Shown: positions 55,406-64,000 of the stretch, piece by piece
Position numbering within the stretch: position 1 is the first letter of the stretch
Layout of the letters: each line of letters opens with the position of its first letter
NCBI RefSeq assembly: GCF_023195835.1
Contig: NZ_CP096199.1
Span: forward strand, 1 to 64,000
Reading direction: 5' to 3'
DNA from: Vibrio sinaloensis
GTDB taxonomy: Bacteria; Pseudomonadota; Gammaproteobacteria; Enterobacterales; Vibrionaceae
DNA: 64,000 bases
Program-made: the position numbers and the translations under genes
The notes under the pieces: model-generated
Seen by the model: the letters and a program-made list of their open reading frames with translations, nothing else
Databases searched by the model: none
What the model was told of the DNA's origin: nothing

Positions 55406-56797
55406 TTATTGAAGTAGGGGCTCAATTTCACCTTTAAGAATCTCTGAGTGCGTGCCGAAGATGGCTTGCAGGTTGTTCTCAGATGGGCGTACGACTGCAG
55501 TCGCGCCGAGCTCTTTCAAGCGATCTTGGTTCACTTTCTTCTCGTCTTTAACTGTCATACGTAGGCGAGTGATACATGCGTCGATTGACTCAATGTTGTC
55601 TTTGCCACCGAATGCTTCTAGAACCAGTTGAGCTTGCTCAGACGTTTCTAGGTTAGCCATTTCGCCCATGTCTTCTTCTTCACGACCAACCGTCTTAAGG
55701 TCTAGTGCTTTGATTAGCGTAGTGAACACAACGAAGTAGATAGCTGCGTATACTAGGCCCATCACAACAAGCATCATGCCGTTTGAAGAGTTACCGAATA
55801 GTAGCGTGAAGTCGAATAGACCGTGGCTGAACGTTGTACCGTGCTTGATACCCATCATGATCATCACTGGGAACGCAGTCGCTGCGATCAGAGCGTGAGC
55901 AACGTATAGGATAGGAGCAACGAATAGGAACGCGAATTCGATTGGCTCAGTGATACCTGTTAGGAATGAAGTCAATGCCGCAGAACCTAGGATAGAAGCC
56001 ACTTTTAGTTTGTTCTCAGGCTTAGCTGTTACGTACATTGCCAAACATGCAGCAGGTAGACCGAACATCTTGAACATGTAACCGCCCGCTAGGTTGCCCG
56101 CAGTTGGGTCACCAGCAAGGTAACGTGGGATTTCACCAGTAACAACTTCACCGGCTGCGGTCGTGAATGAACCCACTTCGTAGAAGAATGGCGCGTTCCA
56201 GATGTGGTGCAGACCAAATGGAATTAGAGAGCGCTCAACGAAACCGTAGATGCCGAATGCGAGTTCAGGTGATTGGTAAGCTGCCCAGTGTGAGAATGCC
56301 GCGATGCCGGCACCGATTGGTTGCCAAACGATAGCAAGAACACCAGCAACGATACACGCAGCGAGAGACGTCACGATTGGAACGAAACGCTTACCGCCGA
56401 AGAAGCCTAGGTAAGTAGGTAGCTTGATTTTGTGGTACTTGTTAAACAGTTGAGCCGCAACAAGGCCCATGATAACACCACCGAACACACCAACGTCGGT
56501 ACCTTCAGCCACTACGCCAAGTACGCGAGTCATCGTTAGGTAGCCCAATGCCGCCGCAAGTGCTGCAACACCGTCGTTTTTAGTGAAGCCAAGCGCTACA
56601 CCGATAGCAAATAGCAATGCCATGTTTGCAAACACACCCAGACCCGCCTCGGTCATGATTTGTGCCACGATATCTGGCAAGAATTTCGCTACTTCAGCGT
56701 TACCACCAATCCCTAGTAAGATACCTGCTGCTGGCATACATGCCACTGGCAGCATTAGTGACTTACCCATTTTCTGCATAGTGCCGAAAACGTTCAT
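55406..56797 (-). CDS. ptsG: Glucose-specific PTS transporter IIBC component
   Basis: PtsG imports and phosphorylates glucose, taking phosphate from EIIA-Glc. The 463-residue protein has the EIIC membrane domain (MQKMGKSLMLPVACMPAAGI, KNDGVAALAAALG, LTGITEPIEFAFLFVAP, GIKHGTTFSHGLFDF) and a C-terminal EIIB domain with the phosphorylated cysteine C408 in DACITRLRM. No EIIA domain is fused. A GGGGGG stretch serves as ribosome-binding site. It is a single gene with a 7-bp dyad in its leader. Confidence 0.95.
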   Translation of the reverse strand: MNVFGTMQKMGKSLMLPVACMPAAGILLGIGGNAEVAKFLPDIVAQIMTEAGLGVFANMALLFAIGVALGFTKNDGVAALAAALGYLTMTRVLGVVAEGTDVGVFGGVIMGLVAAQLFNKYHKIKLPTYLGFFGGKRFVPIVTSLAACIVAGVLAIVWQPIGAGIAAFSHWAAYQSPELAFGIYGFVERSLIPFGLHHIWNAPFFYEVGSFTTAAGEVVTGEIPRYLAGDPTAGNLAGGYMFKMFGLPAACLAMYVTAKPENKLKVASILGSAALTSFLTGITEPIEFAFLFVAPILYVAHALIAATAFPVMIMMGIKHGTTFSHGLFDFTLLFGNSSNGMMLVVMGLVYAAIYFVVFTTLIKALDLKTVGREEEDMGEMANLETSEQAQLVLEAFGGKDNIESIDACITRLRMTVKDEKKVNQDRLKELGATAVVRPSENNLQAIFGTHSEILKGEIEPLLQ

Positions 56798-56825
56798 AAA
56801 TTTACCCCCCGGTAATTTTGATTTA

Positions 56826-56843
56826 TCTGATCGAGTGATCAGA
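56826..56843 (-). promoter_or_regulatory. Dyad in the ptsG leader
   Basis: TCTGATC and GATCAGA flank GAGT, 29 bases before the ptsG ATG on the minus strand. It could be an mRNA hairpin or an operator. Nothing else firm was seen in 56844-57164 apart from a quasi-palindrome TGTTCACTAATGTGACA at 56971-56987. Confidence 0.4.
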
Positions 56844-57164
56844 CAGTTAGTTTTTAGATATAAAAAATAAAAATCGGGTCATCTGCGACCTCTAATGTGT
56901 ATTTACTTTACAGAGTAAAATAAAAGATAAAATTGACAGGGCTCACACAGGCTGGTGCTTGAGGGGTTAATGTTCACTAATGTGACAATCGACTCATTGA
57001 TAAGTTATTGTTAGAAATGTTTATTCTGAAAGCCAATTAAGGGGCGCTATGCGTGCTAGAAAATCGTCGTGGCTTATATGGCAATGACTTATAGCCAGCG
57101 TGCCTGATAAACTGAAGCTTTTATTTTGTTACAAATCTTCATTGGCTCAATTGGCGGTGAGATA

Positions 57165-57196
57165 TAAAAAAACCGATGCATGAGCATCGGTTTTTT
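57165..57196. terminator. Terminator of add
   Basis: CCGATGC (57173-57179) and GCATCGG (57184-57190) flank ATGA, with A6 and T6 outside; it lies 15 bases past the add stop. Confidence 0.92.
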
Positions 57197-57210
57197 ACGA
57201 ACGGTGTTTT

Positions 57211-58215
57211 TTAGCCTCTAGAAAGGGCTAATTCTCTCAATTGTTGCTTTTCTGCCTCAGAAATGAACGCCAGTTCAAGGCCGTTGATCTGCGCTTGACG
57301 AATTTGCTCTTGGCTCAAACCCGCTTGAGGTGCAGCTACTTCATACTCATAGGGAAGTTCAATACCTTCTACCGCAGGATCGTCCGTGTTGAGACATGCC
57401 AGTACGCCGTGATCCAAGAATTGCTTCAACGGATGGTTGGCTAAGGAGTCGACGGTGCTTGTCTGGAAATTTGAGGTCAGACATGACTCAATGCCGATAC
57501 GATGCTCGGCTAAGTAATCCATCAACTTAGGATCGTGCACAGCTTTAACGCCGTGACCAATTCGGGTCGCGCCCAAGTCTCGAATTGCTTGCCACATACT
57601 TTCTGCGCCAGCCGCTTCACCCGCATGAACCGTGACATGCAAGCCTGCATCTTTTACTTGTTTAAAGTGACTAACAAAGCGATCGCCAGGTTGACCCAAC
57701 TCATCTCCTGCCAAGTCGACGGCAACAATGTGGTCTTTTTGAGTTAGGATTGCGTCTAGCTCTTGCTGACACGCATCGGTGCCAAAAGTGCGGCTCATAA
57801 TACCGATAAGATTGGCTTTGATGCCAAAGTCGCGCACACCTGCTTGAACGCCATCGACCACCGCTTCTACTACACCCGCTACTGGCAGTTTGTGTTTCAT
57901 CGCCATGTAGTAAGGAGAGAAGCGCAGTTCAGCGTAGTCGATTTGCGCATTCAGCGCGTCTTCTACGTTTTCATATGCCACGCGGCGACACGCATCAAGG
58001 TCTCCAAGAACCGCGACACCCCAATCTAGCTTCGACAAAAAGGCAACCAATGAAGGTTCAGCTTCGACGATTTGAACGTGTGGGGTTAAAGACTCAACAT
58101 CGTAGGCAGGAAGAGCGACACCAAATTTTTGTCCCAGATCCAAAATAGTTTGCGTACGGATATTACCATCAAGGTGGCGGTGTAAGTCTGTCAGTGGAAG
58201 GTTCTTGGTTATCAT
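57211..58215 (-). CDS. add: Adenosine deaminase
   Basis: Add hydrolyses adenosine and deoxyadenosine to the inosine forms in purine salvage. The start is ATG 58215 ([18 protein letters not shown]), giving 334 residues as in enterics; a longer frame to 58260 lacks a ribosome-binding site. Zinc and catalytic residues are H12 and H14, [24 protein letters not shown] and [10 protein letters not shown]. It is a single gene. Confidence 0.96.
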   Translation of the reverse strand: MITKNLPLTDLHRHLDGNIRTQTILDLGQKFGVALPAYDVESLTPHVQIVEAEPSLVAFLSKLDWGVAVLGDLDACRRVAYENVEDALNAQIDYAELRFSPYYMAMKHKLPVAGVVEAVVDGVQAGVRDFGIKANLIGIMSRTFGTDACQQELDAILTQKDHIVAVDLAGDELGQPGDRFVSHFKQVKDAGLHVTVHAGEAAGAESMWQAIRDLGATRIGHGVKAVHDPKLMDYLAEHRIGIESCLTSNFQTSTVDSLANHPLKQFLDHGVLACLNTDDPAVEGIELPYEYEVAAPQAGLSQEQIRQAQINGLELAFISEAEKQQLRELALSRG

Positions 58216-58313
58216 TATCATCATTCCAGTTAAGTCAATTGGGCTAAGTATAAGAATCAATAGCGGGAGTGTCAGCAGACTAAGCGCATAAAACCGGCCA
58301 TAAATGTTGGTTT

Positions 58314-60854
58314 TTATTTCATGTTAACCAAATCTGTTGGCCATTCTTGATACGGGACAGGGCGACTATAAAGGAAGCCCTGGCCAAGGGGACATTCAAG
58401 TTGCACCAGCATTTTCGCTTGTTCAGGGGTTTCAATACCTTCAGCGACAATACTGACTTTCATACTGCGGGTCATGTTGATGATAGCGGCGACGATTGAG
58501 GTATCGAGATTATCGGCAGACAGCTTATTGACGAAGGTGCGGTCGATCTTTAGACAGCTAAACGGCAGCTTATGTAAGTAGGCAAGCGAGCTATAACCCG
58601 TACCGAAATCATCGATAGCAATGTGTACACCTAAGTTGCGGATCGCTTGCATGTTCTCAAGCGTGATGGGATCGTTATCGACTATGCGCGACTCGGTGAG
58701 CTCTAAGGTGAGGTTATTAGGGCTTAGTTGCGACTCGTCGAGGATCTGCTTTAAAGAATCGATGAAGTCTGGCTGAGATAGCTGGTTAACTGAGAGATTG
58801 ACGTGCATGTGGAAGGCTTTGGTCCACTTGCCTTCTTTGATACCTTGCACCGCATCTTTACATGCTTGGCGCAAAATCGTCTCGCCTATCGCTCCGATCA
58901 AGCCACTTTCTTCTGCAATAGGGATAAACTCAACCGGTGGCGTTAATCCTGATGTTGGCGAAAGCCAGCGAGCCAATGCTTCTGCGCCTATGATCTCGCC
59001 GCTGTTAAGGTCGACTAAGGGTTGGTAAAAAGGGATAAATTCATCCCGTTCCAGCGCGTCTTTGATTTTGGCTTGCATCAAGGTCCGTTTGCGCGATACA
59101 TCGGCCATTTCTGGGCGGTAGTAGCTGATATTGGTGACTTCATGCTTAGCATTGCTCAGAGCGATGCTACCGTTACGCAGCCATTGAGTCATATTGGTGG
59201 TGGGGCCTTGTTCAACAATACCTATGCTGATACTGACCACGACACTGTTCCCCTCCATTGGGAATGGAGCGGCAAAGACCTGCAAGATGCGATTGGCGAT
59301 GAGCAGAGATTGTTCATGGCTTTGTGCTTTGGGTAAGTAGATGGCAAATTCATCACCGCCAATTCGCGCTAAATAATCTTGCTCACTAAATAGAGCCTGT
59401 AAGCGTTGAGAGATGATCGCCAGTAACTGATCGCCTTGATAGTGACCTAAGCTGTCGTTGATATCACGGAATTTGTTGATCCCGATAATGAGCAGCGTGC
59501 CATCAAGGGTTGGCAGTTTATCGCAAGTATCAATCAGTCCTTCTCGGCTATACAGCTTAGTCAGTGAGTCATAGAGCAGTTGTGAACGCAGGGCTTTGAA
59601 TGAAACTTTAAGGTTGTTGGCCATCTCATTAAATGCGTAAACCAACAGGCTGGTTTCATAGATGCCACCAGGCTTAGGCATATGGCTTTCCCAGTCTCCT
59701 TTCGCCAGGCGCTTAGCGGCCGCCGCGGTGGATGTAATGGGTGCCACAACACGGTTAAACGCAACCAAGCCGAGCAAGATGCCGACAAAACTGGCAATGA
59801 TGCCGATGATCCAACTATTGCGCTGCGTTTCGGGCAAGTTGCCGAGCAAATTCGACTCAGAAATTGCCACGCCGATATACCATTTTAAACCGTAGGCATC
59901 GGTGTAAGGGGTGAGATGATTGAAGTAACGTTCGTTATTGATATCTAAAGTAAAGCGCTGGACCTGATTCTGTTGATACAGCTTGTGCTGGGCGTTGTGT
60001 GTCGCGTGCGCTTTGATGATCGGGTTGTCGCTTTCCGTGGCCAGCAACCTGTCCCCTTTTTTGCTGAACTCTGTCCCCCATGAAACGACGCTCCCAGAGG
60101 TAGAGTGCGCCACCAGACGCTGCTTATCATCGACCAGATAGAGAGTCGCGCTGGTTTTATTCTGTTGGTTACGCAGGAATGTGTTGAAGGTGTCGATTTT
60201 GATGTCTGTCACCACTACGCCCTGAAAGTCTTGCGCATAAAATACCGGGGTTAATGCCGATAAGGTGATCTCTTGGCGCTCATCGGCATTGGCATAGATA
60301 GAGGACCACATTGGGGTGAGCGCTTGTGCAACCGGGGCATACCAAGGGCGAATACGCGGGTCATAGCCATCGATGACGGAGCGTATGTCCTCACTGACCA
60401 CTTGTCCTCGATAGATCACCAGACGATTTTGCGTGCGCTGGTCTTGTATCATTAAGGTGTAGCCTTGGTTGGGCTCTTTGCGAAAGCCGACATATTCCGC
60501 CCCCTCACCACCAAATCCAATTACGTCCAGTTGTGGGATGGTTTGATATAGGTTGCGAAACGAGGTGAGAAAATACTGCTCTATGGCGCTGGTATCGCCA
60601 CGCTGGTATAAGCGATTGAAGCCAATCGAGTGGCTCAGTGCGAGACTGGCTTGAAATGGCTCTTGCAGAAAACGGCCGAGCTCCAAATTAACATTGTCTG
60701 TCAGTGCCGTTAACTGCTTGTCGCTGATGTCGACAACCATCTCTTGGTAATTATTTTTTTGTACCGTGACGATGATGCCGATAGTAAAGATAAATATCAG
60801 TACAAAAGGCAATACAACCGCTGTTCTTAGGGTAATTTGCGTCGTTGCTGGCAT
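58314..60854 (-). CDS. Membrane GGDEF-EAL protein with periplasmic Cache-like sensor
   Basis: The 846-residue protein has a transmembrane segment (about 12-30), a periplasmic region of about 300 residues resembling a double Cache domain ([23 protein letters not shown] [11 protein letters not shown]), a second transmembrane segment (about 345-363), HAMP, GGDEF (motif intact near residues 499-503, no RxxD) and EAL. The EAL domain keeps EALARW near 625, [27 protein letters not shown] and [10 protein letters not shown], so phosphodiesterase activity is likely; which activity dominates cannot be told. ATG 60854 is preferred to the adjacent GTG 60857. Confidence 0.9.
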   Translation of the reverse strand: MPATTQITLRTAVVLPFVLIFIFTIGIIVTVQKNNYQEMVVDISDKQLTALTDNVNLELGRFLQEPFQASLALSHSIGFNRLYQRGDTSAIEQYFLTSFRNLYQTIPQLDVIGFGGEGAEYVGFRKEPNQGYTLMIQDQRTQNRLVIYRGQVVSEDIRSVIDGYDPRIRPWYAPVAQALTPMWSSIYANADERQEITLSALTPVFYAQDFQGVVVTDIKIDTFNTFLRNQQNKTSATLYLVDDKQRLVAHSTSGSVVSWGTEFSKKGDRLLATESDNPIIKAHATHNAQHKLYQQNQVQRFTLDINNERYFNHLTPYTDAYGLKWYIGVAISESNLLGNLPETQRNSWIIGIIASFVGILLGLVAFNRVVAPITSTAAAAKRLAKGDWESHMPKPGGIYETSLLVYAFNEMANNLKVSFKALRSQLLYDSLTKLYSREGLIDTCDKLPTLDGTLLIIGINKFRDINDSLGHYQGDQLLAIISQRLQALFSEQDYLARIGGDEFAIYLPKAQSHEQSLLIANRILQVFAAPFPMEGNSVVVSISIGIVEQGPTTNMTQWLRNGSIALSNAKHEVTNISYYRPEMADVSRKRTLMQAKIKDALERDEFIPFYQPLVDLNSGEIIGAEALARWLSPTSGLTPPVEFIPIAEESGLIGAIGETILRQACKDAVQGIKEGKWTKAFHMHVNLSVNQLSQPDFIDSLKQILDESQLSPNNLTLELTESRIVDNDPITLENMQAIRNLGVHIAIDDFGTGYSSLAYLHKLPFSCLKIDRTFVNKLSADNLDTSIVAAIINMTRSMKVSIVAEGIETPEQAKMLVQLECPLGQGFLYSRPVPYQEWPTDLVNMK

Positions 60855-60997
60855 CACTTCATCAATAATTGCGAGAGGGTCTTTATATATCTTAATAAAA
60901 TTAAGCCAGTTTGCTGATGTTTTTTAGCGTTTAATCCCTAATTTCTAATCATTTTTTAACCTTGTCTTCAAATTTAGCTTGAACCGCTTGCACTCTA

Positions 60998-62401
60998 TCA
61001 ATAGAGCTCTTTTAACTTACGGGTCAGCGTGTTACGGCCCCAACCTAGCACTTTGGCCGCATCTTGTTTGTGGCCATTAGTGTGCTCCAGTGCCGCTTCC
61101 AACAAAATTCTTTCGAACTCCGGCAAGGCAAAAGAGAGTAGTTCAGTGTCGCCTTGTGATAGCGCATTGCGCGCCCACCCTGCTAGCTGTTGTTGCCATG
61201 AGCCGCCTGAGACTGCTTCGTTGTGGTTTTTCTCCTCCAACAGTTCGCTTGGGAGATCGCTGGGCAGAACTTCGCTACCGCTGGCCATAACTGTTAACCA
61301 ACGACAAATGTTTTCCAGTTGGCGCACATTACCCGGCCAGTTAAGGCGATTGAGTGTTTCTACCGTACTTGGATGAAGGGTTTTGACATCGACCCCAAGC
61401 TCTTCAGACGCGAGCGCTAAGAAATGCAGTGTCAGTTTCTCAATATCTTGTTTACGTTCGCGCAGCGCTGGGATTTGAATACGAATCACGTTGAGGCGAT
61501 GGAATAAGTCTTCGCGGAATTTGCCTTTATGTACCAATTTTTCAAGGTTTTGATGGGTGGCCGCGACAATACGTACATCGACTTTAATTGGTGAATGACC
61601 GCCAACGCGATAAAACTGACCGTCGGCGAGAACGCGCAGTAAGCGTGTCTGAATATCTAGCGGCATATCACCGATTTCATCGAGAAACAGTGTGCCACCA
61701 TTGGCTTGTTCGAAGCGACCTTGGCGGACGTTGTTGGCTCCGGTAAAGGCGCCTTTCTCGTGGCCAAACAGTTCGGATTCAATCAGATCTTTGGGAATGG
61801 CCGCCATATTGAGGGCAATAAAAGGGTTGCTCGCGCGCGGACTGTGTCGATGCAGTGCGTGCGCGACCAACTCTTTACCCGTGCCCGATTCGCCGTTGAT
61901 AAGCACAGAAATCGATGAGCGAGAGAGGCGGCCGATAGCACGAAACACTTCCTGCATGGCCGGTGCTTCACCAATGATCTCTGGCGGTGTATAGCTATCA
62001 TCGCTCAGTGACGCTTGCTCTTGTTTTTGCTCGTGGCGGTGAGTTATGGCTCGCTCTACCAAGGTTAAGGTTTCATCGACATCGAACGGCTTGGGTAAAT
62101 ACTCAAAGGCGCCTTTTTGATAAGCATTGACCGCGGCGTCTAAGTCTGAGTGAGCGGTCATTATAATAACAGGTAAGTCAGGTGAGCGTTGATGAACTTG
62201 CTTGAGCAGCTCAATGCCATCAATACCTGGCATGCGAATATCGGACACCAGCACATCCGGAGTTTCACGCTCCAGCGCCATAAGCACACTTTCCGCGTCG
62301 GCGAAGGTTTCACACTTGATGTTCGCCGAAGAGAGGGTTTTCTCCATGACCCAGCGGATAGAGCTGTCGTCATCGACGACCCAAACGTATCCTTTACTCA
62401 T
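60998..62401 (-). CDS. glnG: Nitrogen regulation response regulator NtrC
   Basis: NtrC activates sigma-54 promoters under nitrogen limitation. The 467-residue protein has the receiver domain with D54 (VSDIRMPG), the AAA+ domain with Walker A GESGTGKE and the sigma-54 contact loop GHEKGAFTGA, and a Fis-like helix-turn-helix (AAKVLGWGRNTLTRKLKEL). It follows glnL by 26 bases. Confidence 0.98.
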   Translation of the reverse strand: MSKGYVWVVDDDSSIRWVMEKTLSSANIKCETFADAESVLMALERETPDVLVSDIRMPGIDGIELLKQVHQRSPDLPVIIMTAHSDLDAAVNAYQKGAFEYLPKPFDVDETLTLVERAITHRHEQKQEQASLSDDSYTPPEIIGEAPAMQEVFRAIGRLSRSSISVLINGESGTGKELVAHALHRHSPRASNPFIALNMAAIPKDLIESELFGHEKGAFTGANNVRQGRFEQANGGTLFLDEIGDMPLDIQTRLLRVLADGQFYRVGGHSPIKVDVRIVAATHQNLEKLVHKGKFREDLFHRLNVIRIQIPALRERKQDIEKLTLHFLALASEELGVDVKTLHPSTVETLNRLNWPGNVRQLENICRWLTVMASGSEVLPSDLPSELLEEKNHNEAVSGGSWQQQLAGWARNALSQGDTELLSFALPEFERILLEAALEHTNGHKQDAAKVLGWGRNTLTRKLKELY

Positions 62402-62427
62402 ACAATGATTTCCTTACAGCAATGCCA

Positions 62428-63480
62428 CTAACTTTGAATCGGCAAATAAATAGTAAATGTTGTGCGACCAGGCCAGCTTTCTACGTCTATCTTACCTTGG
62501 TGCTGATCGATAAGGTTTTGTGCAATAGAGAGACCTAAGCCTGTTCCTCCTTCACGGCCACTGACCATAGGATAAAACAGCGTGTCTTGCAGATCGGTAG
62601 CGATACCGGGACCGTTATCAATAATTTCGATTCTCGCCGCCAATTTGCAGCGCTGGCCGTGAATATTGGCTTGATGCACTGTTCTGGTGCGTATTGTTAT
62701 TTGACCATCCACTTGGTCTTTAAGAATTTGACCTGCGTTACTGACGATGTTGAGCAGCGCTTGTTCTATTTGGTCAGCGTCCATGATGATGTCAGGCAGG
62801 CTAGGGTCGTAATCGCGAACGATATTCACGCTTTGATTCGCCTCTAAGTCGACCAATTGGCGAATCTTTTCCAGAATCAGGTGCAAGTTGGCCGGTTTCT
62901 TCTTACCCGGTTTTTGTGGCCCTAATAATCTATCCACCAGGGCTCTGAGCCGATCTGCTTGCTCGATGATGATTTGGGTATATTCGCCTAAACTGGCGTC
63001 GGGCAATGCGCGTTCCAAAAGCTGCGCCGCGCCGCGCAGACCACCGAGCGGGTTTTTGATTTCATGGGCCAAGCCGCGAACCAACAACTTAGCAGCTTGC
63101 TGCTGAGCATGCTGGTTTAGCTCTTGTGACAGGCGGCGCTGCTGACCTATTTTACGCATCTCCACCAGTAGCATTAACTCTTTGTTCCACGAGATGGGGC
63201 TAACGGTGACTTCTAGCATCAACGGTTTGCCGTCAACGACAAATGTCACATCGCTATCGGTAATGCTCTGGCCACTTTGCAGCGGTTGTGACAACAACGC
63301 CAAATCCATCGAGGCATGTTGAATTAGGTGAGAAAGAGGGTGATCGACAATGCGTTTCGCACTCTGAGAGAACAGCTGCTCGGCCGATGGATTGGCATAA
63401 CGGACCTGCAACGACTCATTCATGATCAGAATCGCGGTTACTTGATGATTTAAGATGAGTTCGTTGAGTTCGCTATCCAC
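62428..63480 (-). CDS. glnL: Nitrogen regulation sensor histidine kinase NtrB
   Basis: NtrB phosphorylates or dephosphorylates NtrC under PII control. The start is a GTG at 63480 with AAGGAAAGGG seven bases upstream (350 residues); the ATG at 63522 lies inside the NtrC box region and is unlikely. A PAS domain (about 10-115) is followed by the phospho-acceptor H139 in GLAHEIKNPLGGLRG and the ATPase boxes (QALLNIVSNAGQIL, DNGPGI, GREGGTGLGLSIAQN). It forms glnLG with glnG. Confidence 0.96.
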   Translation of the reverse strand: MDSELNELILNHQVTAILIMNESLQVRYANPSAEQLFSQSAKRIVDHPLSHLIQHASMDLALLSQPLQSGQSITDSDVTFVVDGKPLMLEVTVSPISWNKELMLLVEMRKIGQQRRLSQELNQHAQQQAAKLLVRGLAHEIKNPLGGLRGAAQLLERALPDASLGEYTQIIIEQADRLRALVDRLLGPQKPGKKKPANLHLILEKIRQLVDLEANQSVNIVRDYDPSLPDIIMDADQIEQALLNIVSNAGQILKDQVDGQITIRTRTVHQANIHGQRCKLAARIEIIDNGPGIATDLQDTLFYPMVSGREGGTGLGLSIAQNLIDQHQGKIDVESWPGRTTFTIYLPIQS

Positions 63481-63514
63481 TGCTATACCCTTTCCTTGAA
63501 CCTGAACTGTGCAC

Positions 63515-63531
63515 TGCACCAAAATGGTGCG
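63515..63531. promoter_or_regulatory. NtrC binding site upstream of glnL
   Basis: TGCACCAAAATGGTGCG matches the 17-bp NtrC consensus TGCACCA-N3-TGGTGCA except for the last base. It lies 35 bases before the glnL start codon, the position of the autoregulatory site that limits glnLG transcription in enterics. Confidence 0.88.
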
Positions 63532-63606
63532 ATGGAAAATTCAAGTATGGCGCATTACCACTAATAACAGAAGGTAAAACATCGTTATGCTGTGCGTTAA
63601 CGCTGT

Positions 63607-64000
63607 TTATTTCACCGAAATGGCGGTTATTCGCAATAAATGCACCGTAATAGGTTGTGAAGATGCAATAAGCTTGCCGTATTGAAATGCCTCTAACTGA
63701 ATCTGATGACTCCCCCTCGGGAGTTCGCGTAACTGCCAGACAAGGCTTTGTTCTGGAGTGAGTACGGTTTCTTCATTGAGTAGTAGCCTCAAGGTCTCGC
63801 CATCGTCTAGTGGGCGATTCAGCTTTGCCTTTATGGTCAGAGCGCCATTGTTGCTGCGTATTGCTTGGTTATTTAACGGAGAGAGTATTGTTAGTTCTAG
63901 TGGTGTACTGGCAACGCGTTTGGGATGTTGCGATGCGCCGGTCGGCGCCGGTGGTTTTGTCGCGGGTTGCGTATCTGCAAGGTGAAATGTGGTTGCTTGT
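63607..64000 (-). CDS. DUF4124-type protein upstream of glnL, C-terminal part only
   Basis: The minus-strand frame is open from the right edge to TAA at 63607-63609, so at least 130 residues are present and the N-terminus, where a signal peptide and DUF4124 domain would be, lies outside. The visible part is a Pro/Thr-rich linker (ATKPPAPTGASQHPK) followed by a beta-rich domain (LELTILSPLNNQAIRSNNG, LVWQLRELPRGSHQIQLEAF). Position between glnA and glnLG is usual for the Vibrio DUF4124 protein; the family assignment rests on that context and layout. Confidence 0.65.
   Translation of the reverse strand, partial: QATTFHLADTQPATKPPAPTGASQHPKRVASTPLELTILSPLNNQAIRSNNGALTIKAKLNRPLDDGETLRLLLNEETVLTPEQSLVWQLRELPRGSHQIQLEAFQYGKLIASSQPITVHLLRITAISVK

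Noticed and set aside
56971..56987. TGTTCACTAATGTGACA upstream of ptsG as a CRP site
   Set aside because: It lacks the TGTGA-N6-TCACA spacing; the arms are only quasi-symmetric, so a CRP call is not supported.

Overview
The window is ordinary chromosomal DNA of a marine gammaproteobacterium, almost certainly a Vibrio species, from the origin-proximal part of the large chromosome. The evidence is the dnaA-dnaN-recF-gyrB cluster, a Glu-Lys-Val spacer rRNA operon, ilvGMEDA with an attenuator, TcpG/DsbA-type dsbA, the def-fmt-rsmB-trkA-trkH block and glnLG behind a DUF4124 gene. The species cannot be fixed from the sequence alone. No phage, transposase, integron or CRISPR array was found.

Layout. 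1-5776: replication cluster (dnaA cut by the left edge, dnaN, recF, gyrB). 5801-6690: heat-shock gene ibpA behind a sigma-32-type promoter and a probable ROSE RNA thermometer. 6870-9976: overlapping pair of a periplasmic binding protein and a membrane diguanylate cyclase, which looks like an accessory insertion. 9973-14434: avtA and glyQS. 14655-15441: yybP-ykoY manganese riboswitch and a GDT1/MneA-type exporter. 15601-18707: small membrane proteins, tusA, a LysR regulator, a 108-bp element with terminal inverted repeats, and acuI. 18869-25474: ilvL-attenuator-ilvGMEDA (minus strand). 25656-30927: comM, DUF2860 protein, yihG, dsbA, srkA. 30960-34305: ccoG, yihD, an unlisted 55-residue basic protein with its own terminator, and a Spo0M-like protein. 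34398-40799: trhA/hemolysin III facing trkH-trkA-rsmB-fmt-def. 41033-43224: dprA, smg, yrdD. 43274-44983: purEK under a PurR box. 44990-45198: a decayed, internally deleted remnant of tsaC (yrdC). 45222-47859: hemF, aroE, yrdB, yrdA. 47980-54028: rRNA operon with tRNA-Glu, -Lys, -Val, followed by tRNA-Ser. 54110-60854: a GGDEF protein, ptsG, add and a GGDEF-EAL protein. 60998-64000: glnG, glnL with an NtrC box, and the C-terminal part of a DUF4124 protein cut by the right edge.

How it works together. Most of the window is core metabolism and information processing. Several units carry readable control elements: heat (ibpA), manganese (riboswitch), branched-chain amino acids (ilvL attenuator), purines (PurR box) and nitrogen (NtrC box in front of glnLG). 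Three c-di-GMP enzymes, each with its own sensor region, form a second theme. The most unusual observations are the tsaC relic at its expected operon position, the 55-residue orphan protein at 33046-33213, the binding-protein/cyclase pair and the 108-bp inverted-repeat element.
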